Below, one piece after another: positions 50,750 through 58,780 of a DNA stretch of 64,000 nt (positions within the stretch are counted from its first letter, which is position 1; every line of letters begins with the position of its first letter). The DNA lies in assembly GCF_006716885.1 (NCBI RefSeq), contig NZ_VFPU01000001.1, positions 992,001 to 1,056,000 of the forward strand, written 5' to 3'. Below the pieces are notes generated by a model. That model was not told where the DNA came from. It made no database searches and saw only the letters and a program-made list of their open reading frames with translations. Position numbers and translations under genes: made by a program. This DNA comes from Ornithinimicrobium humiphilum (GTDB lineage: Bacteria; Actinomycetota; Actinomycetes; Actinomycetales; Dermatophilaceae).

Positions 50750-53167
50750 TCAGGTGGACCCGGGTGCCCCGTCCCCGCGCACGAGCACCTCGACCGTGAA
50801 GTGCTCCTCGTAGCCCTCGACGACCAGCTCGAGCGGCCGGCCGGAGGAGCGGGAGAATCCGGTGCCCTGGAGGGGCAGGTCGGTCACCACCCGGCGGGCG
50901 GTCCACGAGGTCCACCAGCCGTCGGGCAGCCACACGGCCGGCCGCCCCGACTCGAGCACCCGCACGCGCCCGGCGCCCTCGGTGGTGAGGCGCAGCCAGA
51001 CGCGGTCACCCGTCCCGGCGTCGACCCGCAGCCGTCCGTCGGCGTCCAGGTCGTCGCGGCCGTAGCGGGCCACGCTCACGGTGCTGCCCGCCAGCGGGTC
51101 GGCGCGCACGACGCCGACCGGGGTCGACACGGCCATGGGCGGAGCGGCCGCGAAGTCGAAGTCCTCGTGATCGACGGGCACGTAGGCGAGGAGCGTCGCC
51201 CCGGCCGTGGGGCCGGGCACGGCGGGCGCGGTGACGGCGACGACGCCGGTGCCCTTGCCGGTGCGCAGGTCGCCGATGCTGGCGCCCGCCTGCACCAGCT
51301 GGTCGCCGGCGCGCCAGACGCGCTCGTCGAAGGCGTCGGCGACGTCCGGAACGACGGTGACCGGCGCCGGACCGCGGGTCGTCGCGACGTGCGGCCGGAC
51401 GACGCCCCGGTCGTCGCGCCCCGTGCCGGGCGGGGTCCCGACAAGGAAGAACCGGCGGCCCGGCGGCAGGTCGGGGTCGACCAGGGGGTGGGGTATGCCG
51501 TCGTTCGGCACCCGCCAGGCTGCCACCAGCCGGAACCCGCCGATCCACTCCGGGGCGTCCACGTCGCCCAGGGCCTCCAGCGGGAGCGGGGCCTCGTCGA
51601 CGGGGACGACCCGGGCGTTGCCGACCTGCACCTGCCACTGCCCGGGGTCGAGCGTGGTCGAGACGGAGACCGTGACCTCGCGGCGCCCGCCCGGGCCGGG
51701 GACGGCCCCGGCCGGGAGGTCGAAGACCCGCGCCCGCCCGGGGGCGTAGACCAGCCAGCGACCCCCGCGCAGCTCGGGGTCCGCGGTGCGCCAGTCGCCG
51801 GCACCGGGCGCCGCCGCAGCCGTGGGCGGCTCGCCGTCGTCGGTGAGGAGCGTGTCGTCCACCTGCACCGACACCTCGCCCGGCGCGCCCGCCCAGACGG
51901 TGACGGTCGAGCCGTCGCCGATGCGGACCCGCTGGTGGTGCACGGTCCGGTCGCCGACCGTGTAGGCGGGGCTGTCGCCGTCGACCACGGCGGCGGTCGC
52001 GGGGACGACCGGCTCCCCGAGGCCGGTGGCCGGTGCCCGGCGCGGGTCCCCGCCGACCTCGGTCCAGGTCGCCAGCAGTGCCCGGCCCTTGCGGGGCACG
52101 TCGCCCGACCAGGTGACGGTCGCGGCCGTGCGCTCGCGGTCCGCCGCCGGGGGCAGGGGGACCAGCCGGCTCACGGGCGGCTCGCCGGACGTCCCGGCGC
52201 ACGGGAGGTCGACGGTGCGCCCCCGCACCACCAGGTGGGCGGTGGGGGCGACGAGCTGCGCGTCGAGGGCGGGCAGCTCGCACCAGAGCGCGGCGAAGAC
52301 CGCGGCCCCGGCGCGGGGTCGGGTGTCGAGCAGCAGGATGTCGTCGGCGCGGGCGAGGTCGATGTCGACGGTCTCGACGAGGCGCAGGCCCTCGAGGTCG
52401 TCGGGCACCTCGCCGTCGGGGCCGAGGCGCCAGCCGCGCCAGGTCAGGTCGGTCTCGAGGGCGGGCAGGACGGCGCCGTCGACGAGGTGAACGACGGGGA
52501 CGGTCTCGGCAGGGTCCTCGGTCGCCGCCGGCGGGGGTGCCTCACCCGCCGCCCGGGCCCAGACGAGCAGGCCGAGGACGACGGCGGCCGCGAGGATCCG
52601 CCAGGTCCAGGGCCGGTCGGCGAGGGCTGCGGCGCGCCGGCGGAGGCGGTCCTCGTCGTGGTGCTGCCGGCCCGGGTCGGGCAGCCGGTCCAGCACGGCC
52701 CGGACCGTGTCGGCCGCCGGCCTGGTGTGCTGGTCGGCGAGCGCCCGCAGCGCCTGCTCCAGCCCGTCACCGGGCGGGACCAGGCGGGCGACGCTGGTGC
52801 GGGGCACGCCGATCGCCTCGGCCACCCGCGTCGCCGACCAGCGCTCGACGCGGCGGAGCACCGTGGCGGCGCGCTCGCGGGGCCGCAGGTTGGTCAGGAC
52901 GTCGCCGGGATCGTCGAGCACGACCAGCGGCCCGGTCGGGTCCTCCCGCCGCCGGGCGGGGGCGGAGCGCACGAAGGTCCGCACCATCCGCAGCACCAGC
53001 TCGTCGTGCCCGGCCGCCGAGGGGGCGCCGCGGAAGGTGGCGGCGAGCAGGTCGTCGGCCGCCCGGGCGCCGGCCAGCATCACCGCGGTCCGGTGCAGCC
53101 CGGGCGCGTGCCGCCGCACGGTGGCGGCGGGGTCCGGAGTCGTTCCGGGAGGCTGGGGCCCGGCCAC
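50750..53167 (-). CDS. Degenerate SigE-like region fused to membrane segment and extracytoplasmic domain (copy 1)
   Basis: 805 residues from GTG. Residues ~15-65 (HAPGLHRTAVMLAG; VLRMVRTFVRS) follow the sigma-2 pattern of the SigE gene at 57.7 kb, and ~95-135 (LRPRERAATVLRRVERW; IGVPRTSVARLV) follow sigma-4. A single membrane segment (~193-212, TWRILAAAVVLGLLVW) leads to ~590 residues outside. There LPCAGTSGEPPVSRLVPLP, YVPVDHEDFDFAAA, LTTEGAGRVRV and GWWTSWT recur in the neighbouring paralogues. No family is recognised for the outer domain. The sigma part looks too worn to bind core polymerase normally. Role unknown: a membrane-tethered sigma-like regulator or sensor is inference. Confidence 0.7.
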   Translation of the reverse strand: MAGPQPPGTTPDPAATVRRHAPGLHRTAVMLAGARAADDLLAATFRGAPSAAGHDELVLRMVRTFVRSAPARRREDPTGPLVVLDDPGDVLTNLRPRERAATVLRRVERWSATRVAEAIGVPRTSVARLVPPGDGLEQALRALADQHTRPAADTVRAVLDRLPDPGRQHHDEDRLRRRAAALADRPWTWRILAAAVVLGLLVWARAAGEAPPPAATEDPAETVPVVHLVDGAVLPALETDLTWRGWRLGPDGEVPDDLEGLRLVETVDIDLARADDILLLDTRPRAGAAVFAALWCELPALDAQLVAPTAHLVVRGRTVDLPCAGTSGEPPVSRLVPLPPAADRERTAATVTWSGDVPRKGRALLATWTEVGGDPRRAPATGLGEPVVPATAAVVDGDSPAYTVGDRTVHHQRVRIGDGSTVTVWAGAPGEVSVQVDDTLLTDDGEPPTAAAAPGAGDWRTADPELRGGRWLVYAPGRARVFDLPAGAVPGPGGRREVTVSVSTTLDPGQWQVQVGNARVVPVDEAPLPLEALGDVDAPEWIGGFRLVAAWRVPNDGIPHPLVDPDLPPGRRFFLVGTPPGTGRDDRGVVRPHVATTRGPAPVTVVPDVADAFDERVWRAGDQLVQAGASIGDLRTGKGTGVVAVTAPAVPGPTAGATLLAYVPVDHEDFDFAAAPPMAVSTPVGVVRADPLAGSTVSVARYGRDDLDADGRLRVDAGTGDRVWLRLTTEGAGRVRVLESGRPAVWLPDGWWTSWTARRVVTDLPLQGTGFSRSSGRPLELVVEGYEEHFTVEVLVRGDGAPGST

Positions 53168-53241
53168 CTCTCCAGTCTGCCAGCGTGCGGTGTGGTGGGC
53201 GAGGGGTCGAGGGGGGCGGGCAGGTGGTGGGACCCCCGTGG

Positions 53242-55626
53242 TCACTGCGTGAGGAGCTCGATGCTGAAGTCCTCGTAGTCCTCGACCTCGACCGTGACCT
53301 CGATCTCGCGGCCGAGACCCCCGCCGGGCCAGGCCAGCTCCAGCTCGCCGGTCACGGCCTCCAGGGTCCAGCTGGACCACCAGCCGTCGGTGCCCCACAG
53401 CGCCTCCGCGGGCTCCCCGTCGACGAGGAAGCGCATCCGGCCCCGACCCTCGGTGGTGACCCGGGCGCCGAGCCAGGGCGCCCCCGCGGCGGTGAGGGTC
53501 ACACGACCGTCGTCGAGGTCCTCCTGGGTGGCCCCGTCCTGCACCGTCACGCGACCGAAGCCCGGCCACTCGTCGGCGACGGGCGCGGGCTCGCCCGCGG
53601 GGCGGACGTCGGGAGGCCGGGCGGCGGCCGCGAAGTCGAAGTCCTCGTAGGGCACGGGCGCGTAGGCCAGGACGGTCGTGGGCGGATGTCCCAGCGCCGG
53701 GGGAGCGGCCACCGACACCGGCCCGGGGCCGTTCGGCACGGGCACCGACCACGGATGGCGCAGGGCGCGGACCGCGTCCTCGAGCGTGGTCTCGGGCCAC
53801 AGCGACGCCGTCTCCTCGCCGCGCACGGCCCGGCCCTCGCCCCAGGAGACCCAGCCCAGGGCCGCCTCGAGATCGCGGACGAGCAGCACCCACGAGCCGT
53901 CGGGGATCTCCTGACCGTCCGGCAGCGCGAGCTCGCGCAGCAGCCCGTCCGCGGGCACCTCCCACTGGCCCAGGAGCTGGTGCCCCAGCACCAGAGCGGG
54001 CGCCGTGGGGGTGGTGCTCGCGGTCACCGGGTCGAGGGCGAGAGCGGGGACGTCGGCGTCGAGCACCGCGACCTGCAGCGGGACGTCGGTGAGGTCGGTG
54101 GTCACCTCGACGACCACGGTGCGGCGCTCGCCGGCCGCGGGTCTGGCCTGCTCCGGGATCTGGAAGGTGCGCAGCGACCCCGGGGCGGGCACCAGCCACA
54201 TCCCGTCGCGGAGGTCGGGCTGCTGGGTCGACCAGTCCTGGTAGTCGCGAGGGTCGGTGAAGACGGCCTCGCTGCCGTCGAGCTGCCCGGGGGTCAGGTC
54301 GGCGAACATCGCGACGATCCCGGCCACGTCGCCGTCGTCCGTCGCGGGGATGCCGTCGACCGTGACCCCGACTTGGCCGGCCCGCCCGGCCCAGACCCGG
54401 ATGACGCTGTCGGCGCCGACGGAGACCGGGTGCGCGGTCCGCAGCCCGCCGTAGCTGCTCCCCAGCGCGTCCGCCACGTCGATGACCGCGGCGCCGTCCG
54501 GCACGGCGGGTGCGTCGCTGGTGACGCCCGAGGGCAGGCGCGCCGCGTAGGGGTCGGACTCCGTGTAGAGCGCCAGCAGGGCGGTCCCGTCGCCGGGCAG
54601 GTCCCCCTCCATCCGGAACGTCCCGGTGCTGCCGGCCGGAAGAGGAGTCACCCGGGACACGGGCGGGGAGCCGTCCTGGCCCGCGCACGGCAGCTCGATC
54701 TCCGTGCCGTCGAGCGTGATCCGGCCCACCGGCACCTGCAGGTGGTCGTCCTCGGCGGGGGGCATGTCGCACCAGAGCACGCCGTAGGTGGCGATGCCGT
54801 AGGGCGCGCCGCCGTTCGTGGGCACCGAGACGACCGCGCTCCGGCGCCCGGGCTCGAGCGGCACCGTGTCGCTGAGCGCCAGACCCATGACGGTGCGCGG
54901 TGGGTCGCCCTCGTCGTCGAGGCGCCAGCCGGCGGCCGTCAGGTCGACGCCCGACGCGACCGGCAGGCTGGTGGCGGGCTCGCCCGGTGGCTGATCGTCC
55001 TGCCCGGCCTGCACGGCATACCCCAGGAGCAGGGCGAGCGGGAGCGCGATCGCGGCCACCTGCAGGAGACGAGGACGTCGCCGGACGGGAGCGGCCGTCC
55101 GGGTCTCGAGCTCGGCAGCCAGGGCCGCCTGCAGGTCGGACCCGGCGAGGGCGTGCTGGTCGCCCTGCGCGGAGAGCGCCAGCTCCAGCCCGGGCACGGC
55201 GGGCACCAGGCGCTCGAGCCGACCGCGGGAGACGCCGACGGCGTCGGCGGCCCGCTCGGGGTCCCAGTGCTCCACGCGCAGCAGGGCCACGGCGGCGCGG
55301 GCCCGCGGGGAGAGCCGACGCAGCACGTCGCCCGCGTCACCGCCCGGTGGGAGCAGCGCGTCGCGGCGGCGTCGGGAGGTGCGGACGAACCGTCGGACGA
55401 GGTCGCGCTCGAGGCGGTCGCCCGTCTCCGGGCCCTCCAGGACGTCGGGCGCCCCGGCGAGGACCTCGGCGGTGAGACGGGTGGCGTCCTGGGAGTCGCC
55501 CGTGAGCAGGGCAGCGAGCCGGTGCAGGTCCGCGCCGTGGGCGCGCGCGAGCACCTCCCGACCCCCGTCGGACACCGTCGTCATGACGTCATCGTCGCAT
55601 GCGGGAGGGGCACGGCCGGGGGTCAT
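53242..55626 (-). CDS. Degenerate SigE-like region fused to membrane segment and extracytoplasmic domain (copy 2)
   Basis: 794 residues from an ATG that overlaps the previous stop (ATGA); an ATG at 55584 is an alternative. The sigma-2-like part (GADLHRLAALLTGDSQDATRLT; LVRRFVRTSRRRRD) and sigma-4-like part (LSPRARAAVALLRVEHW; VGVSRGRLERLVPAV) precede one membrane segment (LLQVAAIALPLALLLGY). The outer domain shares LPCAGQDGSPPVSRVTPLP, YAPVPYEDFDFAAAA, VTTEGRGRMRFLVDG and GWWSSWT with the other copies. It ends 74 bases before copy 1. The fusion order equals the gene order sigma then membrane protein seen upstream, which suggests how the fusion arose. Confidence 0.72.
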   Translation of the reverse strand: MTPGRAPPACDDDVMTTVSDGGREVLARAHGADLHRLAALLTGDSQDATRLTAEVLAGAPDVLEGPETGDRLERDLVRRFVRTSRRRRDALLPPGGDAGDVLRRLSPRARAAVALLRVEHWDPERAADAVGVSRGRLERLVPAVPGLELALSAQGDQHALAGSDLQAALAAELETRTAAPVRRRPRLLQVAAIALPLALLLGYAVQAGQDDQPPGEPATSLPVASGVDLTAAGWRLDDEGDPPRTVMGLALSDTVPLEPGRRSAVVSVPTNGGAPYGIATYGVLWCDMPPAEDDHLQVPVGRITLDGTEIELPCAGQDGSPPVSRVTPLPAGSTGTFRMEGDLPGDGTALLALYTESDPYAARLPSGVTSDAPAVPDGAAVIDVADALGSSYGGLRTAHPVSVGADSVIRVWAGRAGQVGVTVDGIPATDDGDVAGIVAMFADLTPGQLDGSEAVFTDPRDYQDWSTQQPDLRDGMWLVPAPGSLRTFQIPEQARPAAGERRTVVVEVTTDLTDVPLQVAVLDADVPALALDPVTASTTPTAPALVLGHQLLGQWEVPADGLLRELALPDGQEIPDGSWVLLVRDLEAALGWVSWGEGRAVRGEETASLWPETTLEDAVRALRHPWSVPVPNGPGPVSVAAPPALGHPPTTVLAYAPVPYEDFDFAAAARPPDVRPAGEPAPVADEWPGFGRVTVQDGATQEDLDDGRVTLTAAGAPWLGARVTTEGRGRMRFLVDGEPAEALWGTDGWWSSWTLEAVTGELELAWPGGGLGREIEVTVEVEDYEDFSIELLTQ

Positions 55627-57196
55627 TCCCGGACGGTCAGCACCTCGATCTCGACGCTGCCGGGGGAGTAGCCCTCGACCTCGATCCGCAGCTCCGCGGC
55701 CCGGTCGAGTCCCTGCACCCAGGCCACGGGCACGACCGTGCCCGGTCCTCGGTCCACGAGGTCCACCAGCCCTCCTGGTCGACGCCCCAGCCCTCCGCCG
55801 GCGCCCCGTCGACGAGCAGTCGCAGCCGCCCGGCGCCCTCGGTCGTGACCTGCACGCCGACGGTGCCCTCGTCGAGCGGCACGTCCTGGACGGCGCCGTC
55901 GCTCAGGCCGGACGGGTCGAGGACCCGGTCGACGACGACCTCGCCCCGCACCGCCGCCATCGGGTCGCCCGCCAGAGGAGCCCGGGCCGCAGCGAGGTCG
56001 AAGTCCTCGTAGGGCACGGGCACGTAGGTGGCGACGACCGCCTCCTCGCCCTCCACCGCCAGGACCGCCACCTGCACGCTGCTGCCAGGACCGAGGTCGG
56101 GCAGGCTGGCGAAGGCTGTCGGCTCGAGCAGCGCCGTGAGCGCGACGGCCGGGTCCGGGACGCAGGTGCGCTCGACCTCCGCACCGTCCACCACGACCCG
56201 TGCCGTGGCGACCATCCCGGTGCTCCCGGGCGAGGGGCAGACCAGCACCCAGGTGGTCGGGTTCCCCTCCGTCAGGTCGTCCGGGAGCGCGAGCCGGGTG
56301 CCCACGCCCGTGCTCGGGACGGTCCAGGCCGCGGCGAGCCGGTGGCCGGCGTGCCACTCCGGCAGGTCGGCCGCGAACGCGGGCAGGTCCGTGCGGTCCA
56401 CGGGCTCCAGGGCCGCGGGCACACCGGCGGTCGCCAGCACGGCCACCTGCCAGTGCGAGTCGCCCGCGCGGGGGACGACGGTGACCGTGACCGTGCGGGT
56501 CTCGCCCGGCCCGGGCAGGACGTCCCCCGGCAGGGCGAGGGTGCGCCGCTGACCCGGGGCGAAGGCCGTCCAGACGCCGTCGCGCAGCTCGGCGTCGGCG
56601 TCCTGCCAGGCGTCGCCGTCGGCCGTGATCCGGACGCCGTCGACCTCGACCTCCAGCCCGCCGGGGATGCCGCGCCACAGCTCCAGCTCGCTGTCGCTCG
56701 TGAGCGTGACGGTCGCCGACCGGGCGGTCCCGCCCGGGGCGGGGCCGGCCGCGCTGGTGGGGTCGAGCACGACCGCGTCCTCGCCGTGCCCGGGCGGGTT
56801 CAGGGGCGGGTCGGGCCAGCCGGGGGAGTCGTACTCCGCCCAGGAGGCCTCGCGGTAGACGCCCAGGACGGCCTCGCCCCGGGCGGGCACGTCTCCGGTC
56901 CAGGTCGCCTCGAGCGAGACGTCCTCGCCGGGCGGCAGCGGCACCGGGGTGACGTCGGTGGTCGAGCCGGTCCCGTCGGCGGGCGGGGGTGCCTCGTCGC
57001 CGCCGAGCAGCTGCATACCCGAGACTCCGACGACGACCGCGGCGACGGCCGCCGCGCCCGCAAGAGCGGCACGGTGCCGGCGCCGACGGGAGCGCTCGGC
57101 GCGCAGGTCGGCGAGCAGGTCACGGGGAGCCGGAGCAGGCTGGTCGTCGGCCATGCCCCGCAGGACGGAGCGCAGGTCCTCGGTCGTGGGTGCCAT
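55623..57196 (-). pseudogene. Membrane protein with the shared extracytoplasmic domain, frameshifted near the 3' end
   Basis: The intact form would have 524 residues. A short cytoplasmic part (MAPTTEDLRSVLRGMADD; Arg-rich before the membrane) resembles membrane partners encoded beside SigE-family factors. One membrane segment (ALAGAAAVAAVVVGVSG) and the outer domain follow. After GWWTSWTEDR (about residue 485, base 55741) the paralogue-like C-terminus PVAWVQGLDRAAELRIEVEGY continues in another frame. One lost G in a GGG run explains it. As written the frame ends at 55637 with a changed tail. The ATG overlaps the sigma stop by one base, so it is coupled to the sigma gene. It could also be a sequencing error. 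Confidence 0.65.
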
Positions 57197-57702
57197 CACC
57201 GCCCCCTCTCCTCGGCGACGACGTCGTCGAGATGGTCGCTGACGCGCAGCGCGGACAGCGCCCGCGAGTGGTGCGACTTCACCGTGCCGACCGCGACACC
57301 CAGGGTGCGGGCCGTCTCGGCCTCGGTGAGGTCGGAGAAGTAGCGCAGGACGACCACGGCCCGCTGCTGCGCCGGCAGGGCGCGGACCGCCTGCTAGAGC
57401 GTGAGACGGGTCGCGACGTCGGGTCCGGGACGCTCCGGAGGCTCGGGCAGCTCGGCGGTCGGCATCTCGCCGTGCCACCGACGGCGGCGATCGGTGAGGT
57501 ACGCGCGGACCACGGTGGTCCGGGCGTAGGCGAGGTGGTTGTCCTGGATCCGCGACCACGCGCCCCAGACGCTCAGCAGCGCCTCCTGGAGCAGGTCGCG
57601 GGCGGTGTGCGAGTCGCCGGTCAGCAGCACCGCGGTGTGGTGCAGCGTCGCGCTGTGGGCGAGGACGAACTCCTCGAACCCAGGGCTTCTGCCTGCTCTC
57701 AT
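57196..57702 (-). pseudogene. SigE-family ECF-like sigma factor interrupted by an amber codon
   Basis: 168 sense codons in one frame with an in-frame TAG at 57394-57396 (codon 103). Before it: HSATLHHTAVLLTGDSHTARDLLQEALL and RTTVVRAYLTDRRRR (sigma-2). After it: QAVRALPAQQRAVVVLRYF and ETARTLGVAVGTVKSHHSRAL (sigma-4). A single C-to-T change in a CAG codon would create the stop. TAGGAGG before the ATG is a strong ribosome-binding site. The stop separates promoter -10 and -35 recognition regions, so the product is probably inactive unless the amber codon is read through. No frame change is involved. Confidence 0.8.
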
Positions 57703-57747
57703 CGTGACCTCCTACCCCTAGGACGACACGGGCCGAGCAGAGGGTTG

Positions 57748-58647
57748 TCACGCGCCGCCGAAGGGCAGCACGACCGGCCCCTTCACCCCCTCGCGGTCGA
57801 AGGCCTCCTTGGCCCGCTCCCGGATCTCGCGGGGTATGGCGTACTGCTCGCCCGGGCGGGTCTTGACGAAGACGCGCAGCGTCATGGCGCCGTTGGAGAC
57901 CGACTCCACCCCGGCGACGGTGGGCGGCTCGATGAGCTTGTCGGCCCACTGCGGCTCGGCGGCGATCTCGTCGACGACCTGCTGCAGCAGCGGCAGCACC
58001 CGGCGCGGGTCCTCGGCGTAGGAGACCTGCAGGTCGACGGTGGCGACCGCCCAGCCCTGGCTCTTGTTGCCGATGCGCACGATCTCGCCGTTGCGGATGA
58101 ACCAGACGACCCCGCTGGCGTCGCGCAGGCGGGTCACCCGCAGGCTGACCTCCTCGACCGTGCCGGTCGCCTCGCCGGTGTCGATGACGTCGCCGACGCC
58201 GTACTGGTCCTCGATGATCATCATGATGCCGCTGACGAAGTCCTTGACGAGCGACTGCGCACCGAAGCCGAGGGCGATGCCGCCGATGCCGGCGGAGGTC
58301 AGCAGGGGCGCGAGCGGCAGGCCGAGCTCGGCCATTACGGTGAGCACGGTGATGCTCGCGATGACGAAGGTCGAGATGCTGCGCAGCAGCGAGCCCATGG
58401 TCAGGGCCCGCTGGCGACGGCGCTCGAGGTTGGCGCCGGTCGCGCGGTCGAGGACGCGCTCGATGCTGCTCCGCTCGTGCTCGTCGGCCCGGTGCACGGC
58501 GCGCGAGACCAGCGTGCGGATCGAGCGGTTCACCAGCCAGCGGAGCACCAGGGCGCCCAGCAGGATGAGCAGGATGCGCAGCGGCGCACCTGCGAGCCAG
58601 TCCAGCGTGCTGTCCCAGGAGTCGAAGGGCGAGGGGAGCATCGGCAT
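57748..58647 (-). CDS. MscS-family mechanosensitive channel
   Basis: 299 residues from ATG (TTG/ATG alternatives within four codons). Two or three membrane helices are followed by the pore helix GIGGIALGFGAQSLVKDFVSG and the MscS beta domain with DVIDTGEATGTVEEVSLRVTRLRDASG, FIRNGEIVRIGN and a C-terminal alpha/beta part. It opens on membrane tension to release solutes in osmotic downshift. It is followed after 45 bases by the sigma locus on the same strand, but a functional tie is not evident. Confidence 0.92.
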   Translation of the reverse strand: MPMLPSPFDSWDSTLDWLAGAPLRILLILLGALVLRWLVNRSIRTLVSRAVHRADEHERSSIERVLDRATGANLERRRQRALTMGSLLRSISTFVIASITVLTVMAELGLPLAPLLTSAGIGGIALGFGAQSLVKDFVSGIMMIIEDQYGVGDVIDTGEATGTVEEVSLRVTRLRDASGVVWFIRNGEIVRIGNKSQGWAVATVDLQVSYAEDPRRVLPLLQQVVDEIAAEPQWADKLIEPPTVAGVESVSNGAMTLRVFVKTRPGEQYAIPREIRERAKEAFDREGVKGPVVLPFGGA

Positions 58648-58780
58648 ACCCCCATTCAACAGGGTTCACCCTGGACGGGAGCCGGACGCGGCGCGTCCCG
58701 CGTGGTGCGGACGACGCAGCCCGCCGAGCCTGAGAGACTAGGGGCTCGCCCACCCCGCACACCCCCTGAGAGGTCGACCT

